Source of the DNA: Cyanophora paradoxa
Taxonomy: Eukaryota > Glaucocystophyceae > Cyanophorales > Cyanophoraceae
Direction of reading: 5' to 3'
DNA length: 64,000 bases
NCBI GenBank assembly: GCA_004431415.1
Contig: QPMI01000158.1
Span: 1-64,000, forward strand
The notes below the pieces were generated by a model. That model had not been told where the DNA came from. It ran no database searches and worked only from the letters and a program-made list of their open reading frames with translations. The position numbers were made by a program, and so were the translations under genes. How positions within the stretch are numbered: position 1 is the stretch's first letter; the number at the start of each line of letters is the position of its first letter. Below are positions 23,243 through 34,708 of this stretch, in pieces.

Positions 23243-24890
23243 CTAGGGTCGGGGGAGGTCCGGCGGGCTGGCGGCCTCCGCGGCGGCGGCGGAGGCGGCG
23301 GCCTGCAGCTGCGCGGCCGCCGCCTCCGCGATGGTCGCCGCCTTCGCGAGGCGGGCGGCCGCTGCCTGCGACTGGAGCGTCGGCAGCGCCCGGACGCTCT
23401 CGTCAACTTTCGAGCGGAGGATCTGAAGAGGGGGTACGGCATCGGACGGGGGTACGGGCACGGGGCGCGGAGGGGCGGCGGGGAGGGGGTACCTGGAAGG
23501 CGGGGGTGACCCAGTGGCCGCAGGAGCACTGCAAGGAGACGGGGGCGTTGGAGGGGAAGTAAGGGAGGGCGGGGGCGGGGTGGCGCGCCTGCATGCCGGA
23601 CCAGGCGAAGCTGCCGATCTTCGCGCTGCAGCGCGGCCCGGAGCACACGATTCGCCCTGCCCGAGACTCAGCTAAGGCGAAGCCGGAGCGCGGAAGCTGG
23701 CGCCGGTCTCCCGTACCCTCCGCCGCGCTCAGGTCGCCCATCCAGTCCGCCACGTCGATGAAGATGGACGTGCAGTCGGCGTCCGCGCGCCCGGCCTGCG
23801 TCCGGCCCGTGAGACGGGCCCGTTTGCACATACTTCCGTGTACCCCGGGCACACCCGGTCGCGCTTCCGCCAGGCGAAGGAGGACTGCCCCTCGCCCGAG
23901 GCGTGCTTCACGACGGCGTTCTCGTCGAAGAGCTCGTGGCCGCAGAGCCTGCAGCGGTACCGCCTCGGGCCTGCGAGGGCCGAGGGGGTACGCGTTCGGC
24001 GGGAGAGGGGGGTACGGCGCGCGCGGAGGAGAAGGCGTACCCGGGTCCTCGGAGGAGAGGGACTCGAGGGTGGACGCGAGCGCGTCGACGTCGACGACGC
24101 CAGTGGACTTGAGCTCCTGCTCGTACCTCCGCAGCTGCCGCATGAAGCTGCGGCCGCGTCGGGCGGCGGTCGCGGGGGGCGGAAGTGAACGGGGTACCCG
24201 GAGTTGGGCCCCGCGAAGGAGCGGACCGACTGGATCAAATCGAGCGCCGTGTCCACGTCGTGCTTGTGGTGCCTGACCAGGTACGCGATCACAGCCGACA
24301 CGGATCGGGAGACGCCCGCCTGGCTGCGGGGGAGGGCGGCGGGCCCCTTCAGAGCCATGCGATTCCTCGAGGGGACGGAAGCCGGCCGCACCAGTGCACG
24401 AGGACGCCGCCGGCCTCTCGGCCCTTCTCTATGAACTCGACACACTCTGGAATGTGCTTGAGGATGTCTTCACTCTCCATGTCTAGGATGTCCACGACCT
24501 TGTGCTGGATCGTCTGCGCTGGCAGGTTTGACGGCAGTCCGCCCTTGGCAGCGAGGGGGCGGGCCAGCGCGCACCGGCGGATAGCTAAGCGTGAGGCCAC
24601 CAGCCATCGTCAGCACGTGCTGCGGGGCGCCGTCGCAGTCAGGCTGGCCGCCGCCGCCGCGTCGGCCCCCGCACCGTAATCCCGTTTGACTCGACGGCGA
24701 CGTTGTCTTTCGCAGAGAAGACGCTACCGACCCACAGCTTCTCCATCACGAGGCTCGCGCCTGGGATGGGGCGCCTGTGGGACCGCATCTCCTGCTTCAG
24801 CTCTTCGATCCGCTTCACCGTCTCAGCGTGTGCGCGCTTGCGCTGCTCGATCTCCTCGGCGATGCGCTTGTCCTCGCTATTCTCGCTCAT
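23243..24890 (-). CDS. YVH1: YVH1/DUSP12-type dual-specificity phosphatase
   Basis: This is a phosphatase with a C-terminal zinc-binding domain; in other eukaryotes the family acts in late 60S ribosome maturation. The start MSENSEDKRIAEEIEQRKRA at 24890 opens a coiled coil. Next come GASLVMEKLWVGSVFSAKD, IQHKVVDILDMESEDILKHI and the active site HCQAGVSRSVSAVIAYLV. The HC codons sit at the end of one exon and QAGVSRS opens the next (intron about 24320-24391). AGPNSGFMRQLRRYEQELK follows. The zinc module has YRCRLCGHELFDENAVVKH, CTSIFIDVADWMGDL, KIGSFAWSGMQ and CSCGHWVTPAFQ, as in YVH1/DUSP12. The C-terminus ends in an Ala-rich helix, with a stop at 23243. An upstream in-frame Met at 24989 is less likely. 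The presence of eL34 in the same window is coincidental. Confidence 0.88.
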
Positions 24891-25220
24891 CTTGCTGTCC
24901 CGAGCGCTGCCGCTCTTGTCCTCGTACGAAGGGAGGCGATCGGCTCGGCGTGGCGCCGGCGGTCTCGCGGGCGCAGATAGTGCCGCCAATCACTATGAAT
25001 GCTGCCGAGTCGCGGCGACAGCAGAGCTGACAGCTCAGAGCTTCCCTGGCGGGGTACACGCGCACGTTCCGAGACCGAAGTCCGAGCTAGCCGCGCGAAA
25101 GCCCTGGCGATCGGGTCGCGCGCGTAGAGCCATACCTCAGCAACAGCTGGGCAGCCCCGCGACCGCGATCAGCCCGCATACGCCCAGCTCGCTCGCGCGG
25201 CCCAGCTACACTCTGCGACA

Positions 25221-26665
25221 ATGCTGAAGCGCGCGAACTATCAGCTAACGCACGGGAAGGGGAGCGACGAGGACGAGAGCAGCAGCGAGGAGGAGCGCAA
25301 CGCGTCCAGCAGCGAGGAGTCCGGGTCCGAGAGCGGCAGCGGCAGCTCGAGTGGGGGAGAAAGGCGCGATCGGAAGGCGGCGCCGCAGCCGTCTGCAAAG
25401 CAGCGCCCGGCGGCGAAGCAACGCGCGGACGACCGGGCAAGATCGATCCCGCAGCGCCAGCAGAAGAAGGCGCAGCCGGCCAAGCGAGCACGCAAGGACG
25501 AGAGCAGCGAAGACGAGAGCGACGATGGCGTGGACATAGACGATGAGCTTGCGCAGCTCCGCGGCCTGGCCCAGGGCGCCCGCGGGGCGGGCCTCATCCG
25601 CCGTCGCATGGACGACTCCGACGAGGAGGACGAGCAGGACGAGGCCCCGCGGTTCAGGAGAGTTCAGGAGGAGGACGACGACGAAGAAGATGACGAAGGG
25701 GGAGAGGAGCAGGGCGGCAGCAGCGAAGGCGAGGACGAGGGGAGTGACGAGGGGAGCGAGGTGCCTGCCCCCAGCCGCCGCTCGCGCGTGCGGCGCGTCC
25801 CCGCGAGGCCTCCTGACGCGGACGGCAGAGCGGCGAGGAGGTAGAGCTGGGCGACGACATCAAGGTCCCGACGCGCAAGGGCATACCGCTCTTCCGCATC
25901 GTGAGGCACGGCACCGTGCTCAAGTGCAGCCTCTGCCCCGAGAAGCTGATCCTGAACGAGAAGAACCTCAAGGAGCACATCGACAGCAAGGTGCCTGGCC
26001 GCTCCCTCGCCGCGCCCGGCGCCGCGCCGCGCGCGCGATTTGATCGGACGCCGCGCGCCCAGTTCCACCAGCGGGCGCTAAAGGACTTAAAGCGGCAAAT
26101 CATGTCCCCGGAGGAGATCGCCGGGCGCAAGGCCAAGGGCGAGAAGAAGCGCGAGCGCTGGCGCAAGAACGTGCGCCGCCGTCCCGCGCCCACGCGCGCC
26201 TGTTGAAGCCCGAGACGCGCCGCTGACTCGCTTTCCCTGCCACAGAAAAAGGAGCAGAAGGTGGACAAGAAGAGCGAGGCGAAAGCTGCGGCGGGGGACA
26301 GCGGCAAGCAGAAGGCGGAGGGCGGCAAGGGCGGCGGCGCCGGCAAGCCCAAGCCCAAGGGCGACGGCGGCAAGGAGAAGGGCGCCGCCGGCGGCGGCAA
26401 GCCGTCCCCCGCAAAGGGCGGCAAGCCCAAGGAGGCAGCCGGCGCCGCAGGCGGCAAGCCCTCCCCCGCGCCTGCGGGCGGCAAGGCGAAGGAGGGCGCC
26501 GGGGCGAAGGCCGGCAAGCCCCAGGGCGGATCCGGCGGCCCGGCGCCCAAGGCCGACGGCGGGGGCAAGCCCGGCAAGGAGAGGGCCGGCCCCAAGGGCG
26601 GCGACGGCCAAGGGCGGACGCCCAAGGCGGAGCCGAAGCCCAAGAAGGCCAAGCAGGCCGCGTAG
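25221..26665 (+). CDS. Acidic/Ser-rich protein with C2H2-like zinc finger and Lys-rich tail
   Basis: This gene is not assigned to a named family. It starts at 25221 (MLKRANYQLTHGKGSDEDES) and has a long Glu/Asp/Ser-rich region with blocks typical of nucleolar or chromatin proteins. An intron near 25766-25829 follows. The next exon encodes GDDIKVPTRKGIPLFRIVRH and a single zinc finger (LKCSLCPEKLILNEKNLKEH, then IDSKFH after another intron). This CxxC...HxxxxxH arrangement resembles U1/matrin-type fingers. The next exon has RALKDLKRQIMSPEEIAGRK, and the last is a Lys/Gly/Pro/Ala repeat region (GGKPKE-like units) with a stop at 26663-26665. A nucleolar RNA- or DNA-binding role is inference from composition plus the finger. 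Confidence 0.65.
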
Positions 26666-27277
26666 CTCCAGCCTAGAATCGTTATTTCAGTGCAGATAAC
26701 ATTTTCCCGCCTTTAAAATTTTGCTACTTAATAGCTTGACCCCCTGCGAGCTGCTAGCCTAGTAGTAGCTGGCGCGCTTAAAGCTTCATGATCAAGCTCG
26801 ATTATTACTTTCGCAGCTCCGAGGCTCCGCGCGCGGCGCCGGCGCCGGCGCGCGGCCGGCCCCGTCAGCCGGCCGGGCCGGGGGCCGGCCGGGCCGCGGG
26901 GCACTGCAGCTGCAGCTAAGTTCATTCAAGGCCTAGGGTACCGGAACATACGTACCCCGGTAGTGAGGCGCGGCGGCGCGCGCGGTGTTGTGGCGTGGCG
27001 CCGGCGCATTCGCGCGCAACGCGTCCGTATCCGCTCGGACAGCGTGGGCGATTCGCGTGCCGCAGTGCGTGGGCAGATCTGGCGGGCGATTCGCGTGCGT
27101 GCAGATCTGCATTGCGGCCGCCCGCGCCAGCATTTGACCGCCAGCATTCGCACGTGTTAGGAGATCCGATATATAGTGTCAGGACAGCAGCCCGCAGCTG
27201 CAGGACCGGACCGGTCAAAACTGTCTAGCTCGCGCCGCGCCGCGGCCTAGCCTTAAGCTTCCTTTAGCTACATCTAG
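26666..27277. other. Intergenic, GC palindromes
   Basis: No exon found. It has a CTG/CAG alternating palindrome at about 26903-26917, GGCCGG-rich quasi-palindromes at 26840-26900, and two short repeats of GCGGGCGATTCGCGTGC-like sequence at 27045-27110. Confidence 0.45.
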
Positions 27278-30200
27278 ATGCCCTCGGCAGCGGCAGCGAA
27301 AGCGAAGGCGAAGGCGATCGCAAGGGCGAAGGCGAACGGGGCAGCTGCAGCTGCAGCGGCAGCTGCATGCGCAGCGGCGAATGCGGACGCTAGCTCGAAT
27401 CCGAAAGGACAATTGCAACCAAGTTCAAGCTTGACGTTTGAGCAGCTACCCGTCCGCGGCCGCAAGAAGGGCGTACCTCCTGTTCGTTTGAGTCCGGTGT
27501 CCGCAGCGTGCTACGGCACCATCGCCGGCGAGCAGCGGCCTTGCATCGTTCTGTATGGCGGTACATGCCTGCATAGTAATGAATTGCTTGACGACATGTG
27601 GGCCTATGACATAAGAGCGAGCTCCTGGACCAAGATTGACCAGCGCGGTCGGTTGCCGCCTCGCCATGATCGCCCTGTTTTCGTGCGCAATACTATGCAT
27701 ATGATATGTGTGCGCGTCGACTGCGCTGCTCGCCTGATTATGACATGCATACATATGACAGGTGCACTTTCAGGGCGCAGTATGGATGTGGGGTGGCAGT
27801 GCGGAGGCGAATCCCCCGGATGACAACGTTCTGTGGAGGTAATTATAAACGCATATATATGCTATATGGCTATACATAACCGCGCGTTTTTGCATTTCGC
27901 AACTGTATTTAATTTTGATTTTGACTCACTAATACAACTTCAGGCTTGACCCGCAGACGTGGGTGTGGTCAGACTTGCACGTCCATGGCCCAGCTCCGCA
28001 CAGCCGGGCGAATGCCCTCGCGCTCGTCGACGAGGAGCACGGACGCCTCATCGTTTTTGGAGGGCTCAGAAACGTATTCAACTTCAGCGGCACGCCCCAG
28101 CTAAACGATCTGTGGATTTTTTCCTTCACGGAAAAGTACCTACGCGTGGTTTATTAATATTCTTTCAACGGCGTTCTCAGCCTCGATGTAATTTCTTTTA
28201 TTGCCGTGCATGCGCAGGTCCTGGACTGAAATCGAGCCGAAGGCAGGTCAGCCGTGGCCCGAACCGGTTTCAAGCGCTGTAGGATGGCCCGTCGACGCTG
28301 ATGCTACATAGTTCTGACAATTGCCAACTCTGAACTCAAGTTACGTATGCGTGCGCAGGCTTAGTCCCAACGGCGACTGTTTCGCATTTCATGGGGGCAA
28401 CTTTATCAATATCTTCTTTAACAGAGGCGGTTCGTTCGTTTTCTATGAATTATATATCTCATGCGCATGCTGACCAGTTTCATCGAAATCACAATTTGTT
28501 TTACCAGAAACGAATGTTATGTCGGATGCCTGGCTTTACTATCTTGACGAGAACCGCTGGGAAAAGGTGCCGTCGTCATTGAACCCTGGCCCGCTGGACG
28601 GGGCGGGAAGCGCCAGCGTCGGAGCATTGCATCTCCTCTTTGGTGGATGGGATGCAAGCAACAAGTATTCTAACAAATGCTGGGCCTTCGATTTTATGGC
28701 TGCCCGCGCTTCCGCCGACCCTTGGCGCGCGCTCTCCACTTCTGGGGCCGTTCCGTCACCCCGCGTGCGGTCCATGCTGCATGCTCTTCCTGGCACTGGC
28801 GCTCGCCTCTTCGCCGTTGGTGGCCTGGCGAACGAAAACGGGAGGGCGAAGTATTTCACCCCTGAAGTCTTCCGCATTGATCATGACCTCACCGGCTTTG
28901 ACTATGGGCCGCCGGCTGCGATGGAGACTTGTACTACAGCTGACCCTGTCTCGGCCGCGGGCTCTAGATCTGCAGTGGATCCGCAGGTGCGGGACCCGTT
29001 GGCGTCGCAAGGTCTGCAGCAGTCAGCTGTGCCGGTGGCGTCAATCCCAGCTGCTGCCAGTGCAGAACAGGCGGAGCATGTGCTAAAATCAGACATCGAT
29101 ACAGCCGCGAACCAGCTGCAGCTACAAGCGTCAGCGGACGCAGGCGTTGGGGCAGCGCAGCCATGGCAATATTTTTATAATTACAAGCTATTTCCGTATC
29201 TTGCTTCTGAATCCGTTTCATGGTCATCAAACCATTCATCAGCAAAAAGGCGCTTTGCGGTAAACGTACGTACGCCGCAGGCCTAAGCGCTCGCACGTGC
29301 CGACTCATAGTGAACGAGTCAAATTAAACGCTCGCACGTGTCGACCGATAGTCAATGCATATGAGTCATAGTCAATGTGGAATCATTTGAAATATGCCTC
29401 TGCATGCGCAGGAGAAGCAATTCATGCAGAAACAAGCTGGGGGACAGGCGGCTACTCAATCTGGAGCAGCAGCGCTAGCACCGGCCGCACAGCTGCAGCC
29501 AGATCTAGATCCGGCGCCGGCGCCCGCGGACCAGACAGCGGCGACCCCGGATCCGACGGCAGGCAGCTCGGAGATGCATGCGCGACAGGCGCTGGAGCAG
29601 TTCCAGGAGGAACTGGAAGCGGCACGATCGCGAGCAGAGGGGGAGACGGTGCGGATCCTGGAATCGCTGCAACTACCCACGACGGCGGCGCCGGCTGCGG
29701 CCGCACAGCCAGACCCGCCGGTCGTGCCTCAAGATCAGACAGTGGCGGCGACTCCAGCTGCAGCGGTAGGCAGCTCGCGATCGGAGATGCATGCGCGACA
29801 GGCGCTGGAGCAGCTCGAGGAGGAACTGGCGGGGGCACGGGCGGAGGCGGCGGCGGTGCGGGCGGAGGCGGCGCGGGCGCAGCGCGAGGCCGAGGGCGCC
29901 AGCAACGACCGCAACCACCACAAGTGCCTCGCGCCTCGCGCCCAAGCCTCTTCCCTGATTATATAATTTGGGTCCACCTCCCCTGCGACCGGCAACCGAC
30001 TCCGGTCCCGCGCAGGCAGATGCTCGAGACGTCGAGGAAGAAGCTGGCGGAGGCCGAGGCCGCGCGGCGGGCCGCGGAGGAGCAGTCGCGGGCGGCGGAG
30101 AAGGCGCGGCGGCAGGCGAACGCGGACCGGGACGGGATGCGCGCCGCCAAGCAGGCCGCGGAGGCCGCCGTGGCGGAGGCGCAGGCCGATGCGAAGGCGG

Positions 30201-31119
30201 CGAGGGGCGAGGCGGAGGCGGCGCGTCGGGCCCTGGCGCAGGCGCAGGAGAAGGCGGCCGCGGGGCAGGCCCGCGCCAGCCGCCTCGAGGCCGGTCTCAA
30301 GGAGGTGCACGTCGGCGATATGGCATTGCAATTGGTTTTGTGCGATGCGCCCTCTGACTGTGGCACAGGCGACGGAGCAGCAAACAGCGCTGAAATCGAT
30401 GCTCGCGGCGGCGGAGGCTCGGGCGGGGGCCGCGGAGGCGCGAGCGGGGGCGGCAGAAGCCCAGGCTGAGGGGGCGGAGGCGCGGGCGGGGGCGGCAGAG
30501 GCGCGGGCGGGGGCGGCGGAGGCTCGGGCGGGGCCGCGGAGGCGCGAGCGGGGGCGGCAGAAGCCCAGGCTGAGGGGGCGGAGGCGCGGGCGGGGCGGCG
30601 GAGGCGCGGGCGGCGGCGGCGGCGCTGGAGCCGCCGTCCCTCGCGCCGGAAGCGCTCGCGGCGCTCCCCGCGGAGCGGCTGCACCGGCTGCAGCAGGGGC
30701 TCCTCGAGGGCCTCGCGGCGGTCTCCGGGGCGCTCGCCGACGCGCGGGCGAGGGAGGCCGAGGCGCGGGCGGCCGAGGCGGAGGCGCGGGCGGCGCGGGC
30801 GGCGGCGGAGATGCAGCAGCGGCTCGAGGAGTCGGAGCGGGCGGCGCGGGAGGCGCGGCGGCAGCTGGAGGCGCAGTTCGAGGAGCTGCTCTGCCTCGCC
30901 TGCAGGGACCGCCCGCCCTCCGTCCTCATGAGCGGCTGCCGCCACGTCGTCCTCTGCCGCCCCTGCTTCGAGGGGCACACCGCCGCCTCGCGCGCCCGCG
31001 CCGCCGAGGCGGAGGCCCGCGGGAAGTCGCCGTCGGCGCCGCTGACGTGCCCCAAGTGCCGGGCGCCCTACGACGTCGCCAAGTGCGTGGTGGGCGTCCA
31101 GCTGCCCAAGCTCGACTGA
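27278..31119 (+). CDS. Kelch-repeat / coiled-coil / RING-finger protein
   Basis: This is a probable E3 ubiquitin ligase with a substrate-binding Kelch propeller. The start is at 27278 (MPSAAAAKAKAKAIARAKAN). Kelch blades follow: PCIVLYGGTCLHSNELLDDM with WAYDIRASSWTKI, LVDEEHGRLIVFGGLRN, LNDLWIFSFTEKSWTEIEPK, DAWLYYLDENRWEKVP, ASVGALHLLFGGWDASNKYS and ARLFAVGGLANENG. A likely intron (about 29261-29412) connects FA to EKQFMQKQAGGQ. A long Ala/Glu/Arg coiled coil (29570-30880) follows, with AEARAGA repeats, and then a C3HC4 RING (CLACRDRPPSVLMSGCRHVV with LCRPC and CPKCRAPY). The stop is at 31117-31119. Two single-G losses, near 30534 and 30597, shift the frame within the repeat and together restore the frame of the RING. 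Alternatively these could be two neighbouring genes; the intron junction favours one. Confidence 0.72.
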
Positions 31120-31393
31120 GCGGGCACCTGTCCGAATTCCCGCCCTGTGATCTAAAAGAGCGGATATCGATCGGCCAGAATCCCTCAGTTCTAGCAGCTC
31201 TTGCACATTTGCACGTCTGAGCTGTACACGAGCCCTAGATTGATCGAAAGTGCATGCATATGCGGGAAGTAATCACAAAGGGGGCCGGCGGGCGAATTTG
31301 AAGAACTTGTAAAATACGATTCGACAGGGAGAGGAAGAGTGAGGGAGAGAAGGGATCGGATCTAGATCGAGACTCCACAGCGACACGCTACAG
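31120..31393. other. Short convergent intergenic spacer
   Basis: This lies between the RING gene stop and the stop of the next minus-strand gene. It should hold both 3' UTRs. Nothing else is seen. Confidence 0.4.
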
Positions 31394-34300
31394 CTACTTG
31401 CGGGACAGGCTGACGCGCGTCGTCCGCCGCCCCGCCTCGTGCTGCTCGTCGTGCGCGTGCGACTCCGCCTCCGCAGCTGAGGAGGAGGAGCCGCGGCCGC
31501 CCGCCCGCCCCTGCTTCGCCTGCCTCGCCTCCTCCTCCCTCGCCTCTCCGCTCGTCCGCTTCCGTTTGGACTGCAGCGCGAGCGAGTTAGAAGGTGTGTA
31601 CGGGGATACGGAAATGCAGCGGACGGACCTTGCTGTGCTCGCCCTCGGACTCGGGGGGCTCGGCGTGCTTCTCCTTCTCCTTCTCCTTCTCCTTGGCCTC
31701 CTTGGAGCCGGCTTCCTTCTCTTTGTGGTGGCCCTTGTGGTCCCTGTGATCCTTCTCCTTCTCCTTGTGCTCCTTCTCCTTCTCCTTGTGCTCCTTCTCC
31801 TTCTCCTTGTGCTGCTCGGGCTTCTCGGATGCCTTGCCGCTGACGCGCGTCGTCCGCTTGGGGCCCTGCGAGCGGCCGGCCGGTCAGTTGGGGCGCGGGC
31901 GCGGGTGAGTGCCGAGGAGAGGGGCGGCGCTCGCCTCGCCCTTGTGGTCCTCCTCCTTCTCCTTCTCCTTCTCCTTCTCCTTCTCCTTGGGCTCCTCTTT
32001 GGGCTCTTCCTTGGGCGGCGGGTGCGGCTGGCTCGGGCCCGGCTCGTGCCCTATCTTGCCGCGGACTTTCTTCGAGTCCTCGTGGGCGGCCGGCGCCGCG
32101 TACCCCCCGCCCGGCTCGTTCCCGATCTTGCCGCGGACCTTCTTGGGCGGGCCCCGCTCCGCGGCCGGCGCGGCCGGCGGCAAGGCGGCGCGCTCGGCGG
32201 CGGCGGCGGAGGAGGAGGACGAGGCCTCCGCCCTTCGGGGGGGTACCTCGGGCTCCCGCCCCCCGTTCCTGAGCCGCTCCGCCGCAATCATGCTCGTGAT
32301 CTGAGCCTCCGCCACCTGCGCGCGAGCGGTACCCCCGTGGGCGAGAGCCCGTACCCACCGCGGAGGGAGGCGCCCCGGACCTCCTCGACGCGCTGGGTCG
32401 CAGTCCAGACGGCTAGCCCCTCCGAGTTGTACTTGTACGCGTTCCTGGGTGGGGGTACTCGCCGGACGGGGAGATGGGGGGTACAGCGGGCGAAAGCGCA
32501 CGAGAATATGAGGCGGAGGAGCCGCACGAACTCGTACAATGACTTGATGCTCTGCGGGGCGAGGGAGCGTTGGGCGGGTACCGCGGTCTGCGGGTGCGGG
32601 GGTGGCGTACCCCCTCGTCCACCTTCTTCTTCAGGGTACCGAGATCCATCGGCTCCTTGATGACTTTGTAATAGTCGGGGGCATCCTGGGGGGTACCGGT
32701 TGGAAGAGAATTCGCGGAAGGGAGGGGAAGGGGGGTACCGCTTCGGAGACGGGCTTCTTGAACCACTTCGAGGCACCAACGGCGTTGATCTCCTTCAGAG
32801 CCTGCAGGGCACGGGGCGGCGGTCGGCGGGGTACGTCACTTGGACGGGCGGGGGTACGCGAACGTGTGTGAAGCTCTTCTTCAAACTCTTTTGGCGCTTT
32901 GCGTCCGCTTCGGAATCCAGAGGCCTGTGCGAATCTCAGCGCCGGCCAACGGCGGGAAGGGGTGGAGAGGAGGGGGGTACGGGACGCACGCGGATGCCTC
33001 GTCGGACGGGGGAGGGGGCGCTGGTTCGCTGGAGGACTGGAGGGGTTCCAGGGGGGGAGGGACGTGGGAGGGGCCTTCGGTCTCGGGCTGGGAGGGGACG
33101 GCACGGGCGACCGGGGGCGGGGAGAGGGCGGGGGCCTCGGGGGGGCCGGGAGGGTGCGGGGGGGAGGGCGGGGGGGAGGACGAGGGATCCTCGCGGACCG
33201 AGTTCGAATCCGCGCGGGAGGAATCGTTCACGAGGACCTGCGGGAGGGGTGAGAGGGGTGCGGGGAAGGAAGGAGGAAGGGGTACGCGCCACAGGGCTCT
33301 CCTCGCCCCCGACGGAGGGGCGCGAGTCGATATCCATGTCGTCGGCGGTCACCTGAGAACCGGAGGGGCCCGCCGCGGGCTCCTCGGCGGGGGGCGCCGC
33401 GGCCGGCTCCTCGGCGGCCGAGGCGCCGGAGGCTTCCCGCCCGCGGGAGCCCGCGCGCCCGCCTTGCCGCCGGCGCGCCCGCCGGCGCGCCCGCCGCGCG
33501 CGGGCGTCTCTTTCGCCTCTTTCGCCTCTTTCGCCTCCTTGGGGGCTTCCTTTTCCTTCTCTTTGGGAGGCGAGGCGGCCCTCCGGGTCCGCCGGGGGGG
33601 CGAAGTCCGCTCCGGCTTCTTCTCCTCCTCCTTCTCGTCGGTCTTGTGGCTCCTGAGGGCCCTCCGGAGGGACGTGGGGGGCCCGGAGGGAGAGCCGTCC
33701 GAGGGCGGGGCGGAGGGCGCGGGGGTGGCGGAGGAGGAAGCGGGGCGGGAGGAGGACGCGCCCTCGTCGATCGAAAGGCTCCCGGCGCTCTTCCTGAGAG
33801 ATTCGATCTCGTTCTGGAGCGACCTGCGCGGCGCGGCGCGGCGCAGCGGCGGGCGCGTCACGGGCCGGGGCGCGGTAAGGCCGGCGGAGACGGGAGGGCG
33901 CACAGGACGGCGCGCTCTCTTCGGATTATGGATCGCGCGAGGGCTTCGACCTTGTCCGTTCGGGCCTTTGCCTGGGCCTCCTCCGTTTCGCCTGCAGCGC
34001 GAGCGGTCAGCGATCAAAAGCGGGCGGGTGGCGGTCTGCGCGGACCCTCGAACTTGGGCGGAGCAGTCGCTATGCCCGCAAGCATTCCGCTCGAGCGCAT
34101 CTCGTCAAACTTGGCCGCGCACGCCTGCCGGTCGCACGCTAAGGGAGGCGACCGTCCGGCTGACGGTGCGAGCGCAGACCTCGGGCGTGAACAAAGGGAC
34201 GAGATCGGCAAGCGATGCCCCGCTAGCTGCTTGCTTCAGTGCCTCCGCCACGCCGGCCCAGACGTCTGGATCGACCCGCCAGTCGCCCAGCTCGGTGTCG

Positions 34301-34430
34301 GCGAAGCGCGGGGCGACGGTCGCCTTGAGCGAGAAGGCGAACATCATCTCCGCGGCTTTCGGCCATCTCGCCGGCTTTGCCTGCGAATCTGCTGCGACGC
34401 GTTCGTCAGGTCGATGTGCGCAGGCATGGA
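31394..34430 (-). CDS. BRD8-like SANT-bromodomain protein (NuA4/TIP60-type subunit)
   Basis: This is a nuclear chromatin reader. On the minus strand it begins with a SANT/Myb-like domain. WPKAAEMMFAFSLKA and DWRVDPDVWAGVAEAL lead to SLADLVPLFTPEACDRQACA with AKFDEM after a small intron; the W..V...L...P...C..Q..EM spacing is like BRD8. Coiled-coil segments follow (ETEEAQAKARTDKVEALARS, LQNEIESLRKSAGSLSIDE), then Ser/Pro-rich disorder. The bromodomain is split over several exons: INAVGASKWFKKPV, DAPDYYKVIKEPMDLGTLKK, SIKSLYEFVRLLRLIF and NAYKYNSEGLAVWTATQRVE. It keeps the acetyl-lysine Asn (NAYKYN) and the YYKVIKEPMDL signature. The tail is Lys/Glu-rich (KEKEKEHKEKEKEHK-type repeats) and ends TTRVSLSRK, with a stop at 31394-31396. 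The first exon, near 34400-34700, is unresolved. The domain order supports BRD8; a BET-family label would lack the SANT. Confidence 0.75.
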
Positions 34431-34708
34431 CGAAGACCGCGAGCCGTGCAGGGACCCAGCACGCGCGATGCACGATCCCGGGTCCGGCATCGATCGTTTG
34501 CGCGTGCCGCAGAGCCCCGCTCGCCCCACTCTGCGACGCGGCGAGAGCCGCACCTGGAGGCGCCTCCATCGTGAGATGAAGGCCTCCTGATCGTCGCGTA
34601 GATCCCACCAAGCACGCTGGCTGCTGTCCTGACGATGCTTTGGATGCGTTTGGGGGTACGGGAAGAAGAAGGCCAAATCGAAAGAGCGGCAATGCGCTAG
34701 CCTGCAGG
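34431..34708. promoter_or_regulatory. Divergent upstream region (BRD8-like / TMEM94-like)
   Basis: This is the only space between two divergently transcribed large genes, so it must contain both promoters and perhaps the first exon of the BRD8-like gene. No sequence motif was recognised; the call rests on gene layout only. Confidence 0.4.

Noticed and set aside
32413-32766. BET-family bromodomain protein
   Set aside because: Only one bromodomain is seen and a SANT-like domain precedes it, so BRD8-like fits better than BET.
32840-34579. 579-codon plus-strand ORF
   Set aside because: Low-complexity antisense of the BRD8-like gene; it crosses several introns of that gene.
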